From Spongilla lacustris (lineage: Eukaryota; Porifera; Demospongiae; Spongillida; Spongillidae): a stretch of 64,000 bases of DNA. Shown here piece after piece: positions 1 to 10,325 of this stretch (the first letter of the stretch is position 1; each line of letters starts with the position of its first letter). Location: the NCBI GenBank assembly GCA_949361645.1, contig OX442431.1, positions 7,250,653 through 7,314,652 on the forward strand. Reading direction: 5' to 3'. Both the position numbers and the translations under genes were made by a program. Under the pieces are notes generated by a model. The model made no database searches and had not been told where the DNA came from. It worked only from the letters and a program-made list of their open reading frames with translations.

Positions 1-3000
1 ACCAGTGTACCCAGTGAAGGTATTCTTGACAGGGCACCATCAGAGGTACCCAGTGTGGAGAAGGACAACGTTGAAGGAAAGCAGGATGTTATGGCTCCAA
101 CAAGAGGGAACAAGGAAGGTACTGTTGTTGAGGCAGAAAGTGAGAGACCAACAGAGAAGGAAGAGCCACACCTTCAAGGAGGGAGTACCCCACACCTCTC
201 AGATGCCATCCATTCAGCAGAGGCTAAGACCAGTACAGATGTAACACACCTGGCTGGTTCCATGGAGGGAGGGAGGTGTGACCAAGAACAACCAGAGGTC
301 TCCATCACTTCAAGTGATGTTGGTGACATCCAGCCACCCAAACATGAGGAAGAAGTCCTTCCAACCATTGAACCAACCCAACAGGTCATCACCTCACCAT
401 CAACTCTGGACCCACAGGAACACCAAATGGGAGATGTGGAGGCCACAGCCAGCAATGAGCTTTATGATTGGAGGCGCAAGAGAAGTCAAAGAAAGAAGAC
501 AAAGACTGGGGAAGAGGCTGTAGAGAAACGTCATCCACCATCACAGGATGTGGCACCTTTGCACCAAGAGGCTACTGTCAGAGATCAGACTGAAATTGTA
601 CCTCCCACAACTACCACTGAAGCCACTCCCATAGCTCCCATTGAAGCCACTCCCACAGCTCCCACTGGAACCACTCCCACAGCTCTCACTGAAGTCATTC
701 CCACAACTCCCACTGTAGCCACTCCCACAGCTCCTCCCATTGAAGCCACTCCCACAGCTCCCACTGGAGCCACTCCCATAGCTTTCACTGAAGCCACTCC
801 CACAGCTCTAACTGAAGCCACACCTAAAGCTCCCACTGAATTCATCACTATCCTACCGATGTCAGCCCATCCCACTTTGATACTAGACACGTCCCACTCA
901 AAACAGATGGTGCCCATCGAAGAAGCAAATGAGCACACATCTGGGCTGGAGCATGTAGACACCCAGCTCCTTGGTGAGCAACAAACTACTATACCCAGTG
1001 AGGGTATTCTTGTCAGGACACCATCAGAGGTACCCAGTGTGGAGAAGGACAACGTTGAAGGAAAGCTGGATGTTATGGCTCCAACAGGAGGGGACAAGGA
1101 AGATGGAGCCATTGAAGCAGCTGTTGTGATGCCCAGTGCACCACAAGGACATAAGTTGGTTCACCTTACCCATGGCAGGCCAAAGAGGTCAGCAAGGGCT
1201 CCATCCAGAGGCTTGCATAGGACATCTGGAGCACATGTAGATGCCACCAGTGCCATCAAGAATCTATTGGAGGAGCCACACCTCTTGGAATGCTCCCAAG
1301 ATTCGCATCATACTGAGGCCATACCCCTAGTTCTTCCTGAAGTCACATCTATAGCTCCCGGCACATTTTCTCTGACTGCTGAACTTCATCACATGTTTAC
1401 GCTTCCAAAATGGAGAAGGTTCACTGTCCCTATTGATCAGCATAACCAGTACATGCCTGTCACCAGTAATGAAGGTAATCCATACAGTACTGTGACACAT
1501 ACGGAAACCACACCCATAGCTTCTGTTGAAGCAAACATTACCACACCACCTTCACAAATCCACCCCAGTTTAGTACTGACTGAGACTGCACCCACTTTCT
1601 CTTATAAGGTTGCTCCTTCCTCTAAGGCTGCCCCCTTGGTCTCCCTGACCTCAGAGCTTAACCATGCATTTACCCTACCAAAATGGAGAAATGCTGTAGG
1701 CATATGTACCACTGAACCAGCTGATGGGAAAGAGGTATGTACACAGCCCCTTGATGAACAGCCAATCAGTGTACCCAGTGAAAGTATTCTTGACAGGGCA
1801 CCATCAGAGGTACCCAGTGTGGAGAAGGACAATGTTGAAGGAAAGCTGGATGTTATGGCTCCAATGGGAGGGGACAAGAAAGGTACTAGTAGTAATGGAG
1901 CCATTGAAGCAGCTGTTGTGATGCCCAGTATACCACAAGGACATAAGTTGGTTCACCTTACCCATGGCAGGCCAAAGAGGTCAGCAAGGGCTCCATCCAG
2001 AGGCATCAAGAATGGATTGGAGGAGCCATACCCTTTGGAACGCTCCCAAGATTTGCATCATACTGAGGCCACACCCATATTTCAGGCTGAAACCACACCC
2101 ATAGTTCAGGCTGAAGCCACACCTATAGCTCCCACATTTTCTCTGACTGCTGAACTTCATCACATGTTTACGCTTCCAAAATGGAGAAGGTTCACTGTCC
2201 CTATTGATCAGCATAACCAGTACATGCCTGTCACCAGTAATGAAGATAATCCATATAGTACTGTGACACATACTCAAACCACACCCATAGCTCCTGCTGA
2301 AGTAACACCCGCAGCTTCTACTGAAGCAAGCATTGCCTTACCACCTTCACAAATCTACCCCAGTTTAGTACTGGATGCGGTTCATGCTGAGACTACACCC
2401 ACTACCTCTTATAAGGTTGCTCCTTCCTCTAAGGCTGCCCCCTTGGTCTCCCTGACCTCACAGCTTAACCATGCATTTACCCTACCAAAATGGAGAAATG
2501 CTGTAGGCATATGTACCACTGAACCAGCTGATGGGAAAGAGGCCAGTACACAGCCCCTTGATGAACAGCCAACCAGTGTACCCAGTGAAGGTATTCTTGA
2601 CAAGGCAACATCAGAGGTACCCAGTGTCGAGAAGGACAACGTTGAAGGAAAGCTAGATGTTATGGCTCCAACAGGAGGGGACAAGGAAGGTACTGTTGTT
2701 GAAGCAGAAAGTGCGAGACCAACAGAGAAGGAAGAGCCACACCTCCAAGGAGGGAGTACCCCACACCTCACAGAGGCCACCCATTCAGCTGAGGCTAAGA
2801 CCCGTACAGTTGTAACATACCTTGATGGTTCCGTGGGGGGAAGGAGGTGTGACCAAGGACAGGCAGATGGTGAAATCCCACCAGACATCCAGCCACCCAA
2901 ACATGAGGAAGAAGTCCTTCCAACCATTGAACCAACCCAACAGGTCATCACCCCACCATTAGACACTCTGGACCCACAGGAACACCAAACTGGAGATCTG

Positions 3001-6000
3001 GAGGCTGCAGTCAGCAATGAGCTTTGTGATTGGAGGCGCAAGAGAGGGAAGTATGTAAAGAAAAGTGGAAGAAAGAAGACAAATGCTGGGGAAGAGGCTG
3101 TTGAGAAACATCATTCACCACCACAGGATGTGTCATCCTTACCACATGTACCTTTACATCAAGATGCTTTGATCACCACTGCTCACACTGAAGCCACACC
3201 CACTGCTCACACTGAAGCCACACCCACTGCTCGCATTGAAGCCACACCCACTGCTCACACTGATGCCATCCTCATAGCATCAGCTCATTTCACATCGGTA
3301 CTGGACACACCCCTCCCAGTGCACATAGAACAACCAATTGAAGAGGCATATAATCAACTTGCTGTTTGTAGAGGGCTTGAGTACATAGACACCCAGCCCC
3401 TTAATGAACAGCCAACCAGTGTACCCAGTGAAGATATTCTTAACAGGGCACCATCAGAGGTACCCAGTGTGGAGAAGGACAACGTTGAAGGAAAGCTGGA
3501 TGTTATGGCTCCAACAGGAGGGGACAAGGAAGGTACTGTTGTTGAAGCAGAAAGTGAGAGACCAACAGAGAAGGAAGAGCCACACCTCCAAGGAGGGAGT
3601 ACCCCACACCTCACAGATTCCATCCATTCAGCAGAGGCTAAGACCAGTACAGATGTTACTGAAACTCTACCAGACATCCAGCCACCCAAACATGAGGAAG
3701 AAGTCCTTCCAACCATTGAACCAACCCAACAGGTCATCACCCCACCATCAGACACTCTGGACCCACAGGAACACCAAACTGGAGAATTGGAAGCTGCAGC
3801 TAGCAATCAGTTAAGACTCAAGAGAGGGAGGGGTCAAAGAAAGAAGACAAATGTTGGGGGTGTAGCTTTTGCTCCGTATCTAGAACAAAGTAACCCACCA
3901 CCTGTTTATTTTGATTCATCGTTAGGTTCACTGGCCCTTTCCATACAAAATGATGACAGCAGTGGACCATCCTTACAAGCTGATGAGGATGGTACTATCA
4001 GTGAGGAACCTGGTGCTGCTGATAGCCGTGCAGTTGAGCACATTGAATTAAACACCACCAATTTTGTGGCGACTGCCTCTGATATGCTCCAACACATCGA
4101 TGGTGAAGAAAAGCTAGGTTTTATGGTCCAAATAGAAGAGAAAAAGGACATCTTTGAAGCAGGACGAGGGAATTCAAATGATAACTTCAATGAAATCACG
4201 TCTTGGGGTAATCCTCAGTTTGAGTCCATACCCACACCTCTCACTAAACCTATCCCCACACATCTCACTGAAGCTACTCCCACTGAAGCTACTCCCACTG
4301 AAGCTACTCCCACACCTCTCACTGAAACTACCGCACCTCTCACTGAAGCTACTCCCACACCTCTCACTGAAGCTACTCCCACACCTCCCACTGAAGCTAC
4401 TTCCACACCTCCCACTGAAACTACTCCCACACCTCTCACTGAAGCCACACCTCCCACTGAAGCTACTCCCACACCTCCCACTGAAGCTACTTCCACACCT
4501 CTCACTGAAGCTACTCCCACACCTCCCACTGAAGCCATACCTCTCATTGAAGCTACTCCCACACCTCCCACTGAAGCTACTTCCACACCTCTCACTGAAG
4601 CCACACCTCCCACTGAAGCTACTTCCACACCTCTCACTGAAGCCACACCTCCCATTGAAGCCATACCTCCCACTGAAGCTACTTCCACACCTCTCACTGA
4701 AGCCACACCTCCCACTGAAGCTACTCCCACACCTCCCATTGAAGCCATACCTCTCATTGAAGCTACTCCCACACCTCCCACTGAAGCTACCATTGAAGCT
4801 ACTTACACAGCTTTGGATGAATCTCACACTGTTAATAGAACTGAAGAGCTTGAATGTAACACTCCTGTCATCAGTACTAATGAAGGTAACACTCCTGTCA
4901 TCATTAATGAAGGTGGCATTCCTGTCATCACTACTGACATTCCAACAAAAGATGTTGACAAACCAATGCAAACTGTGGATGGAGTACACATCGCAGAGAT
5001 CATATATCCATCTCAGGCTGTGACCAGTACTGATGTAGCATCCCTGATTGGCACTGTGGAGGGTGTGAGGTGTGGTCAAGGGCAACCAGAGGTGTCCACT
5101 ACTTCAATAACATCTTCAACCGCAGAAGGCACACACCCCATAATGCAAGAACAGTGTGACTCTGTTGATGAAGTACATGTTAATAAAGTCAGTGTGGATG
5201 AATGTGCTGAAAAAGAGACTTTGTCCCTTATGAAGCACACCATAGTTGAGGAGATAGATATTATGCTTCCAGCCATAGAGTTGAATTCTGGGACAGCAGA
5301 AGAAAAAGAAAAGTCAACGAATATGATTAATGGGTATTCAGGATGCATGAAAGATGAGGGCACAGGGGACAAGCTGAAAGAGTCACACCTACAAAAAAAG
5401 AATGCTAAGAGTATTGATGAAATTGAAACCACACCCAATGACATTACTTTATCTCCATCAGACCACCAACTAAGCACTAGGGTACAGGTTGAAGCGCCAA
5501 ATAGACACACACCAGAAAAAGAGGTATATGTAGACACACAGCGCCTTAATGAGCAACCAATCAGTGTACTCAGTGAAGGTATTCTTGACAGGACACCATC
5601 AGAGGTACCCAGTGTGGAGAAGGACAATGTTGAAGGAATGCTGGATGCCACGGTTTGTGAAGCAGATAGAACAGAGAAGGAAGAGCCACACCTCCAAAGA
5701 GGGAGTACCCCACACCTCATAGAGGCCATCCATTCAGCTGAGGTTAAGACCAGTACAGATGTGGCATACCTGGATGGTTCCATGGAGGGAGGGAGGTGTG
5801 ACCAAGAACAACCAGAGGTCCCCAACACTTCGAACATTTTCAATATAACTTCGTTTAATCCCACGGCTGATCTTAACACAACAGTAGCTATAGGAGAGCA
5901 TCCCTCAGAGAAAATCCAAATGGGAAGAAGTGGTGTGGCTCTTGATAAAGCTGAAAATATGCACAAGACAAAGGAAAGAAAACCAAGTGATACTGAGCAG

Positions 6001-7206
6001 TGTTCTGGAGACGTGGAAGAAGTCAAAAGTCAAGGTGCTGGTGATGAGAGGCAACGTCTAGCAGAAGTGAACCAGGTGGTGAATGCTTTAACTGAGCCAC
6101 GCCTCAAAACTGAGGGTACACCACACCTCCAGGAGGGCACCTATCTAGCAGAGACCAGTGCTGATGTAACACTCCAGAGTACCTCCGAAGGACAACATAC
6201 CACTGTGTTTGATGTTCAAATAGACTTCAGTGTTGGAGCTGATGTCATTGTGCCCAGAGTTGAGGGTGGACCAGAGGATCTCTTAAGGGTGGTGCCAACA
6301 TTGCACCAACCTCAAGTAGCAGATCTGGGAGCTGAAAAAATACATGAGTTACCCAGTGTGATGGATGTACATGTCAATATCCCTACAAGGGAGAAGGTCA
6401 CAAGTGGTGATGATGATAAGATACATCATCCCATGAAGGAAACAAACTCATTAGATGAACTTGGAGGTTTAGCAAAGGACACTGTGATGTTGTCGGTTGA
6501 GGAAAAAGCAGCAGGGAGTGAGGCTGTTAGAGGTGGCAGTTCCCTGAAACCTGTTGACCATCCAGATCCCACTGAACATGAAGGCATGGGGCCTGAAGGA
6601 GATCCCACTTCACTGCACTCCGAGGAGTTCAATTTTAGGCGTGGAAGGGTGATACGTCGGAAGAAGGATGATAGAGAGCTACCACCACAACCACGACCTC
6701 GCTCTGGAGCCATTGAAAAGAATATCCCCCCACTTCATGAAGCAACTCCACAACCACGACCTCGCTCTGGAGCCATTGAAAAGAATATCTCCCCACCTCA
6801 TGAAGCAACTCCACATCCACGTCCTCGCTCTGGAGCCATTGAAAAGAATATCTCCCCACTTCATGAAGCAACTCCACATCCACGTCCTCGCTCTGGAGCC
6901 ATTGAAAAGAATATCTCCCCACTTCATGAAGCAACTCCACATCCACGTCCTCGCTCCGGAGCCATTGAAAATAACGTCTCTCCGCCTCACAAACCTACAT
7001 CACAACTGCAGCCTCATGCAGCAGCCTTAGAGCTGTCCAGTGAAGACATTCCTGTGGTGCCAGGTTCCCATGCCACTAGGACTGCTGGAGTGGCTCAGAG
7101 TCCCAGCAAGCCAGCAGCTGCGGAAGAAGAGAAGACAGAATCTGGCTTTCTGAGAAGAAAAGGTGCTGTAAGAAATTCGAGCCAACGTACAAAGGACCAC
7201 AAGTAA
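1..7206 (+). CDS. Giant Pro/Thr-rich repeat protein, 3' part, with CPI-like motifs
   Basis: The reading frame is open from base 1 to a TAA at 7204-7206, so about 2,400 residues are visible and the gene starts upstream of the window; the GTG near base 55 is not a start because the same module reads through it. The protein is built of repeated modules: a block starting PSVEKDNVEGKLDVMAP recurs at about 50, 1035, 1810, 2615, 3455 and 5605; a block containing FTLPKWR occurs four times; basic clusters (RRKRSQRKK-like) follow acidic stretches; mucin-like TPTPPTEA repeats occupy 4225-4806; and five 21-residue repeats precede the C-terminus. No membrane segment or enzyme domain was seen. Two copies of a motif like the capping-protein interaction (CPI) motif hint at an actin-linked scaffold, but that is inference; the family is not recognised. 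No intron is apparent in the visible part. A degenerate copy lies at 10326-12054. Confidence 0.75.
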   Translation, partial: TSVPSEGILDRAPSEVPSVEKDNVEGKQDVMAPTRGNKEGTVVEAESERPTEKEEPHLQGGSTPHLSDAIHSAEAKTSTDVTHLAGSMEGGRCDQEQPEVSITSSDVGDIQPPKHEEEVLPTIEPTQQVITSPSTLDPQEHQMGDVEATASNELYDWRRKRSQRKKTKTGEEAVEKRHPPSQDVAPLHQEATVRDQTEIVPPTTTTEATPIAPIEATPTAPTGTTPTALTEVIPTTPTVATPTAPPIEATPTAPTGATPIAFTEATPTALTEATPKAPTEFITILPMSAHPTLILDTSHSKQMVPIEEANEHTSGLEHVDTQLLGEQQTTIPSEGILVRTPSEVPSVEKDNVEGKLDVMAPTGGDKEDGAIEAAVVMPSAPQGHKLVHLTHGRPKRSARAPSRGLHRTSGAHVDATSAIKNLLEEPHLLECSQDSHHTEAIPLVLPEVTSIAPGTFSLTAELHHMFTLPKWRRFTVPIDQHNQYMPVTSNEGNPYSTVTHTETTPIASVEANITTPPSQIHPSLVLTETAPTFSYKVAPSSKAAPLVSLTSELNHAFTLPKWRNAVGICTTEPADGKEVCTQPLDEQPISVPSESILDRAPSEVPSVEKDNVEGKLDVMAPMGGDKKGTSSNGAIEAAVVMPSIPQGHKLVHLTHGRPKRSARAPSRGIKNGLEEPYPLERSQDLHHTEATPIFQAETTPIVQAEATPIAPTFSLTAELHHMFTLPKWRRFTVPIDQHNQYMPVTSNEDNPYSTVTHTQTTPIAPAEVTPAASTEASIALPPSQIYPSLVLDAVHAETTPTTSYKVAPSSKAAPLVSLTSQLNHAFTLPKWRNAVGICTTEPADGKEASTQPLDEQPTSVPSEGILDKATSEVPSVEKDNVEGKLDVMAPTGGDKEGTVVEAESARPTEKEEPHLQGGSTPHLTEATHSAEAKTRTVVTYLDGSVGGRRCDQGQADGEIPPDIQPPKHEEEVLPTIEPTQQVITPPLDTLDPQEHQTGDLEAAVSNELCDWRRKRGKYVKKSGRKKTNAGEEAVEKHHSPPQDVSSLPHVPLHQDALITTAHTEATPTAHTEATPTARIEATPTAHTDAILIASAHFTSVLDTPLPVHIEQPIEEAYNQLAVCRGLEYIDTQPLNEQPTSVPSEDILNRAPSEVPSVEKDNVEGKLDVMAPTGGDKEGTVVEAESERPTEKEEPHLQGGSTPHLTDSIHSAEAKTSTDVTETLPDIQPPKHEEEVLPTIEPTQQVITPPSDTLDPQEHQTGELEAAASNQLRLKRGRGQRKKTNVGGVAFAPYLEQSNPPPVYFDSSLGSLALSIQNDDSSGPSLQADEDGTISEEPGAADSRAVEHIELNTTNFVATASDMLQHIDGEEKLGFMVQIEEKKDIFEAGRGNSNDNFNEITSWGNPQFESIPTPLTKPIPTHLTEATPTEATPTEATPTPLTETTAPLTEATPTPLTEATPTPPTEATSTPPTETTPTPLTEATPPTEATPTPPTEATSTPLTEATPTPPTEAIPLIEATPTPPTEATSTPLTEATPPTEATSTPLTEATPPIEAIPPTEATSTPLTEATPPTEATPTPPIEAIPLIEATPTPPTEATIEATYTALDESHTVNRTEELECNTPVISTNEGNTPVIINEGGIPVITTDIPTKDVDKPMQTVDGVHIAEIIYPSQAVTSTDVASLIGTVEGVRCGQGQPEVSTTSITSSTAEGTHPIMQEQCDSVDEVHVNKVSVDECAEKETLSLMKHTIVEEIDIMLPAIELNSGTAEEKEKSTNMINGYSGCMKDEGTGDKLKESHLQKKNAKSIDEIETTPNDITLSPSDHQLSTRVQVEAPNRHTPEKEVYVDTQRLNEQPISVLSEGILDRTPSEVPSVEKDNVEGMLDATVCEADRTEKEEPHLQRGSTPHLIEAIHSAEVKTSTDVAYLDGSMEGGRCDQEQPEVPNTSNIFNITSFNPTADLNTTVAIGEHPSEKIQMGRSGVALDKAENMHKTKERKPSDTEQCSGDVEEVKSQGAGDERQRLAEVNQVVNALTEPRLKTEGTPHLQEGTYLAETSADVTLQSTSEGQHTTVFDVQIDFSVGADVIVPRVEGGPEDLLRVVPTLHQPQVADLGAEKIHELPSVMDVHVNIPTREKVTSGDDDKIHHPMKETNSLDELGGLAKDTVMLSVEEKAAGSEAVRGGSSLKPVDHPDPTEHEGMGPEGDPTSLHSEEFNFRRGRVIRRKKDDRELPPQPRPRSGAIEKNIPPLHEATPQPRPRSGAIEKNISPPHEATPHPRPRSGAIEKNISPLHEATPHPRPRSGAIEKNISPLHEATPHPRPRSGAIENNVSPPHKPTSQLQPHAAALELSSEDIPVVPGSHATRTAGVAQSPSKPAAAEEEKTESGFLRRKGAVRNSSQRTKDHK
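1156..1203 (+). other. CPI-like motif, first copy
   Basis: The residues are LVHLTHGRPKRSARAP. The CPI motif that binds actin capping protein in CARMIL, CD2AP and CapZIP has the form L-x-H-x-T-x-x-R-P-K-x6-P. All fixed positions are present here except that five rather than six residues separate RPK from the proline. Function is inferred from the motif alone. Confidence 0.5.
1948..1995 (+). other. CPI-like motif, second copy
   Basis: This is the same 16-residue motif as at 1156-1203, inside a second copy of the surrounding module (MPS-x-PQGHK upstream, PSRG downstream). The two modules differ elsewhere, while the motif core L-x-H-x-T-x-x-RPK is unchanged. Confidence 0.5.
4225..4806 (+). repeat. 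In-frame Thr/Pro tandem repeats (mucin-like)
   Basis: Units of 12-30 nt encode variations of TPTPPTEA, STPLTEA and PPTEA, about 25 in a row. The array stays in frame and free of stops on the + strand. Thr and Pro density resembles O-glycosylated mucin stalks or unstructured linkers; the subcellular location is unknown. Confidence 0.85.
6685..6999 (+). repeat. Five in-frame 63-nt repeats near the C-terminus
   Basis: Five 21-residue units of the form P-Q/H-PRPRSGAIEKN-I-S-P-L/P-HEAT start at 6685, 6748, 6811, 6874 and 6937. The last unit has diverged (IENNVSPPHKPT). The paralogous copy further right has lost most of these units. Confidence 0.9.
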
Positions 7207-8686
7207 GGAGGCAGTGGTTAGATGGACATTGATTGGATACCCTGGTGGGAATCAGCAGGAGCACCATAATAGCAGTACAAGTACATTTATATGTTCTGAT
7301 TTATAATTTTTTAAACCCCATATTTTTTTAAAAAGAGTGCATAATTTCTCCATGTAAGATTTCAGATGACTTCTAATGCATCACTAATATGAATATGAAA
7401 ATAATTTACATCACACACCATAATAAATAAAAAAAGGTAACTGACAAAGCAGGCTTGGTGCAGTTTGGTTTGACCATGCAATATCATTCCAAACCCTTTC
7501 AAGATGTTTCTTCATAATTTTTATTTTCTCCATATGAGCTTTTGTATTGATGTCTTTAAAGCATTAATATTCCCACATACGCCTTCACGAATCAGTAAAA
7601 GCCACCATTTTTGGCAGTTTTTAAAATGCTTTAATTTGCTGACCAAGCCATTTTTTTTTTACTGAAACCTGTAGTGCAGATAGACTTTGGATTGATGGAA
7701 CGCACTATCCTAGGCGAACCATGGCGAAAGTCGATGCCGTCCCATCCGGACTGTAGGATTAGGTCCTATTAAGTTCTTTACATGCATATCATTATGTGCT
7801 TTACGTTCAAGTTGAGCGCAACCGCGCACTTTGACATCCTGACGTATCGATGGATTCTATATGTATACATGTACAGTACTTAAAAGTTAAAATTTAAAAC
7901 CATGGGATTTATAATTTGATTGCTTTCGGATGGAATTAATGTATTCATTGGGTTTGCGCATGGAGCAAAACCAAAACCAAAGATCAGAGGCTGGGAAGTG
8001 TCAAGTGGATCATAATTTCGGTTCCGAGCTAGAATTTCGATTGAAAATTGGCGCCACATCACTAATATGCCTATTGTATCACTTTCGCCACGTTTAATTC
8101 ATTGCCCGAACAATGGCACATACCGGTATGTAAGCTTACGTATTATTATATCGTGCACATGCAGCTAGCTGCAACGTTCGGCCTGGCCGGCTATGTTGCA
8201 TGGAATGGGTATCACTCCGCCAAATATAACTTTTATAGATTCTTAAGTCCTAACCTTCATGACTACATGTGCATGTGTATAAGCATTGCAAGGTCCGTTT
8301 TCACAAGGATCGTTGTATTACAGGCATTCTAATCATGCACTTTTTAAAAACCGTGCGCGGTTTATTTTATATAGGCGGGACGCGAGATGGTGCAGTATCA
8401 TGCACGCAAAGAGACCGCGGTCGAACAACGCAGACAGCGGCTGGCTCTCTCTCGCAAGAAGAACTGGAGATAATTAATTCGCCAGGTGGTGCATGGCCAG
8501 AGCTAAGAACTTTGATCGTATCGAGCAACGTACAACAAAGGATACAGTGATTCAGTGAGCTTAGCTAGAGCCTCGATCTCAAATGCGAACCATCTTGTGA
8601 TCCCCGTAACAGGTTGCTGGCAGATCAATGTGAGAAGGTCCGCAGTTAGCACAGTTCACGGTGAATAATGTGATGGCAGCACGTCG
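7207..8686. other. 3' UTR and intergenic DNA
   Basis: The first about 60 bases resemble the sequence just after the stop of the decayed copy at 12055, so the duplication included the start of the 3' UTR. A canonical AATAAA at 7422-7427 is a plausible polyadenylation signal for the giant gene. Further right I see AT-rich sequence and short ORFs (for example 8269-8550) that I cannot assign. Confidence 0.6.
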
Positions 8687-8966
8687 CAGGGGCGGATGCA
8701 GGATTTTGGTGAAGGGGGGGGGGGGGGGAGGGGGGGGGTCCGACATGATGAGGGGAGGGGCGCTCGCGAAAATTTTTAAGGTGTGCATCGAGGTGTGCAT
8801 TCGTATTTTTCCACAGATTGTACATACAGGGGGATTGTATGTACGCTACGTGTATTGACACGTGTGGTACGCCAATTATACATTAATTATATTCATATAC
8901 AGGTTCGGGGGGGGGGTCCGGACCCCCGGACCCCCGGACCCCACCACCCCCCTGCGTCCGCCCTTG
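8687..8966. mobile_element. Non-autonomous terminal-inverted-repeat element (MITE-like)
   Basis: The left end CAGGGGCGGATGCAGG and the right end (inverse of CAAGGGCGGACGCAGGGG) form imperfect terminal inverted repeats rich in G or C. The direct repeat CGTCG lies on both sides (8682-8686 and 8967-8971), consistent with a target-site duplication. A fragment of a similar end (CAGGGGCGGATCCAG) follows the CA repeat at 9322. No transposase is encoded. The termini resemble hAT-type ends, but a five-base duplication is short for hAT. Confidence 0.55.
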
Positions 8967-9043
8967 CGTCGTGCGTCTTCTGTGCCCGAAACTTCGACGT
9001 TGGCCAGAAAAGTGACGGCGTTGTATGCGAGGACTGTAGTAAG
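8967..9043 (+). other. Possible zinc-ribbon exon interrupted by the MITE
   Basis: Directly right of the MITE the sequence encodes CVFCARNFDVGQKSDGVVCE, continuing with DCSK, two CxxC pairs spaced like a small zinc ribbon, followed by a clean donor (AAG|GTAAGA). A further exon-like stretch (9420-9448, acceptor TTTACAG, donor CAAG|GTACAG, encoding QKPALKPIQ) keeps phase 0. No start codon or complete gene could be assembled. It may be an upstream exon of the decayed gene copy at 10326-12054. Confidence 0.3.
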
Positions 9044-9131
9044 GTAAGATGTTTATATTGAGCCTCGGGGCAGGATGAAAGCTGTGGTGTTAATACCGTG
9101 TTTGGTCATACCATGCATTAATTAAACACGT

Positions 9132-9319
<188 letters not shown>

Positions 9320-9909
9320 CCAGGGGCGGATCCAGCAAAGGCCATTTTCATGCCACCACCCACCAGATCACCTGACCATCTTGGGAGTTGAGATTGTTTT
9401 TATATTTTTCGTTTACAGCAGAAACCTGCATTGAAACCAATCCAAGGTACAGTGATTAATACCACCATCAATGCAGACAAAACTAGTTCCACAGAATGCA
9501 ACTAGCAGTGCCTGTGAAGCCACCAAAGTGAATTCCTTCAGCACCATGGTTAGCCGCAAGAAAGAAAACATGCATGTGCGGTGCAATGGAGATACAGAAT
9601 GGTTGCATAGCATTCTCATTTAATAGAAGAGATCACCTGCTGAACCCTCTGACATGATCACCATGGCAACCCGGGCCTTACCTCCTCCATATCACGAGGT
9701 GGTGAGTGCATAGCTGAGTTTAACTATTGTGCAGGTGGAGGGGGCTCATTCCCTCCGCTTCCACTGTGGGGTCTAGGCTCCTATCTCAAACACACATGCA
9801 TTTTGATGTACAGATTACTTTGTCCTCTACACCTCAAATACTTACTTGCCTCCATGAAATATTTGAGGTATTGTACACTCGTACATCTCTGAAACTGATA
9901 GGTCCTATA

Positions 9910-9910
<1 letters not shown>

Positions 9911-9969
<59 letters not shown>
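9911..9969. repeat. (GT)n microsatellite
   Basis: About 29 GT units. It lies upstream of the decayed gene copy; no coding content. Confidence 0.95.
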
Positions 9970-9970
<1 letters not shown>

Positions 9971-10325
9971 ATGGCTCCAGCCACCTGAGAAGGGCTGCCC
10001 CTGAAGCCAGTTATAGTCTGGGGGCAGGGGGAACATGGAGGGGGACAAAAAGGACAATAGACCTGGGACTTTTGTGAATGTCACAAGAGTTCTCCACCAA
10101 CAGTTGTTGGTTCTGATTTGATGCCAGAGGAGCATGGCCCTTCAACTGGTATTGGTTTTCCTCCTAGCATGCAAGGAGTCTGAGAACCTAGCCCATCACA
10201 ACAGGCTTTGTCGGAATGTGAGAATGAAACACTGGTCAATTCCATTGCTATGGTAACCAATCGATAGAGAGCACCAGCAAAGACATTGGGGACCACCGCA
10301 CATAGCTATTGAAACATCCATTGGG

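Noticed and set aside
4174..5085. Antisense and shifted ORFs over the Thr/Pro repeats and over 174-6946
   Set aside because: They are shadows of the repeat-encoded + frame; their peptides are only low-complexity translations of the same repeats.
8269..8550. ORF of 93 codons as a gene
   Set aside because: No recognised similarity, poor composition, no splice partners that could be confirmed.
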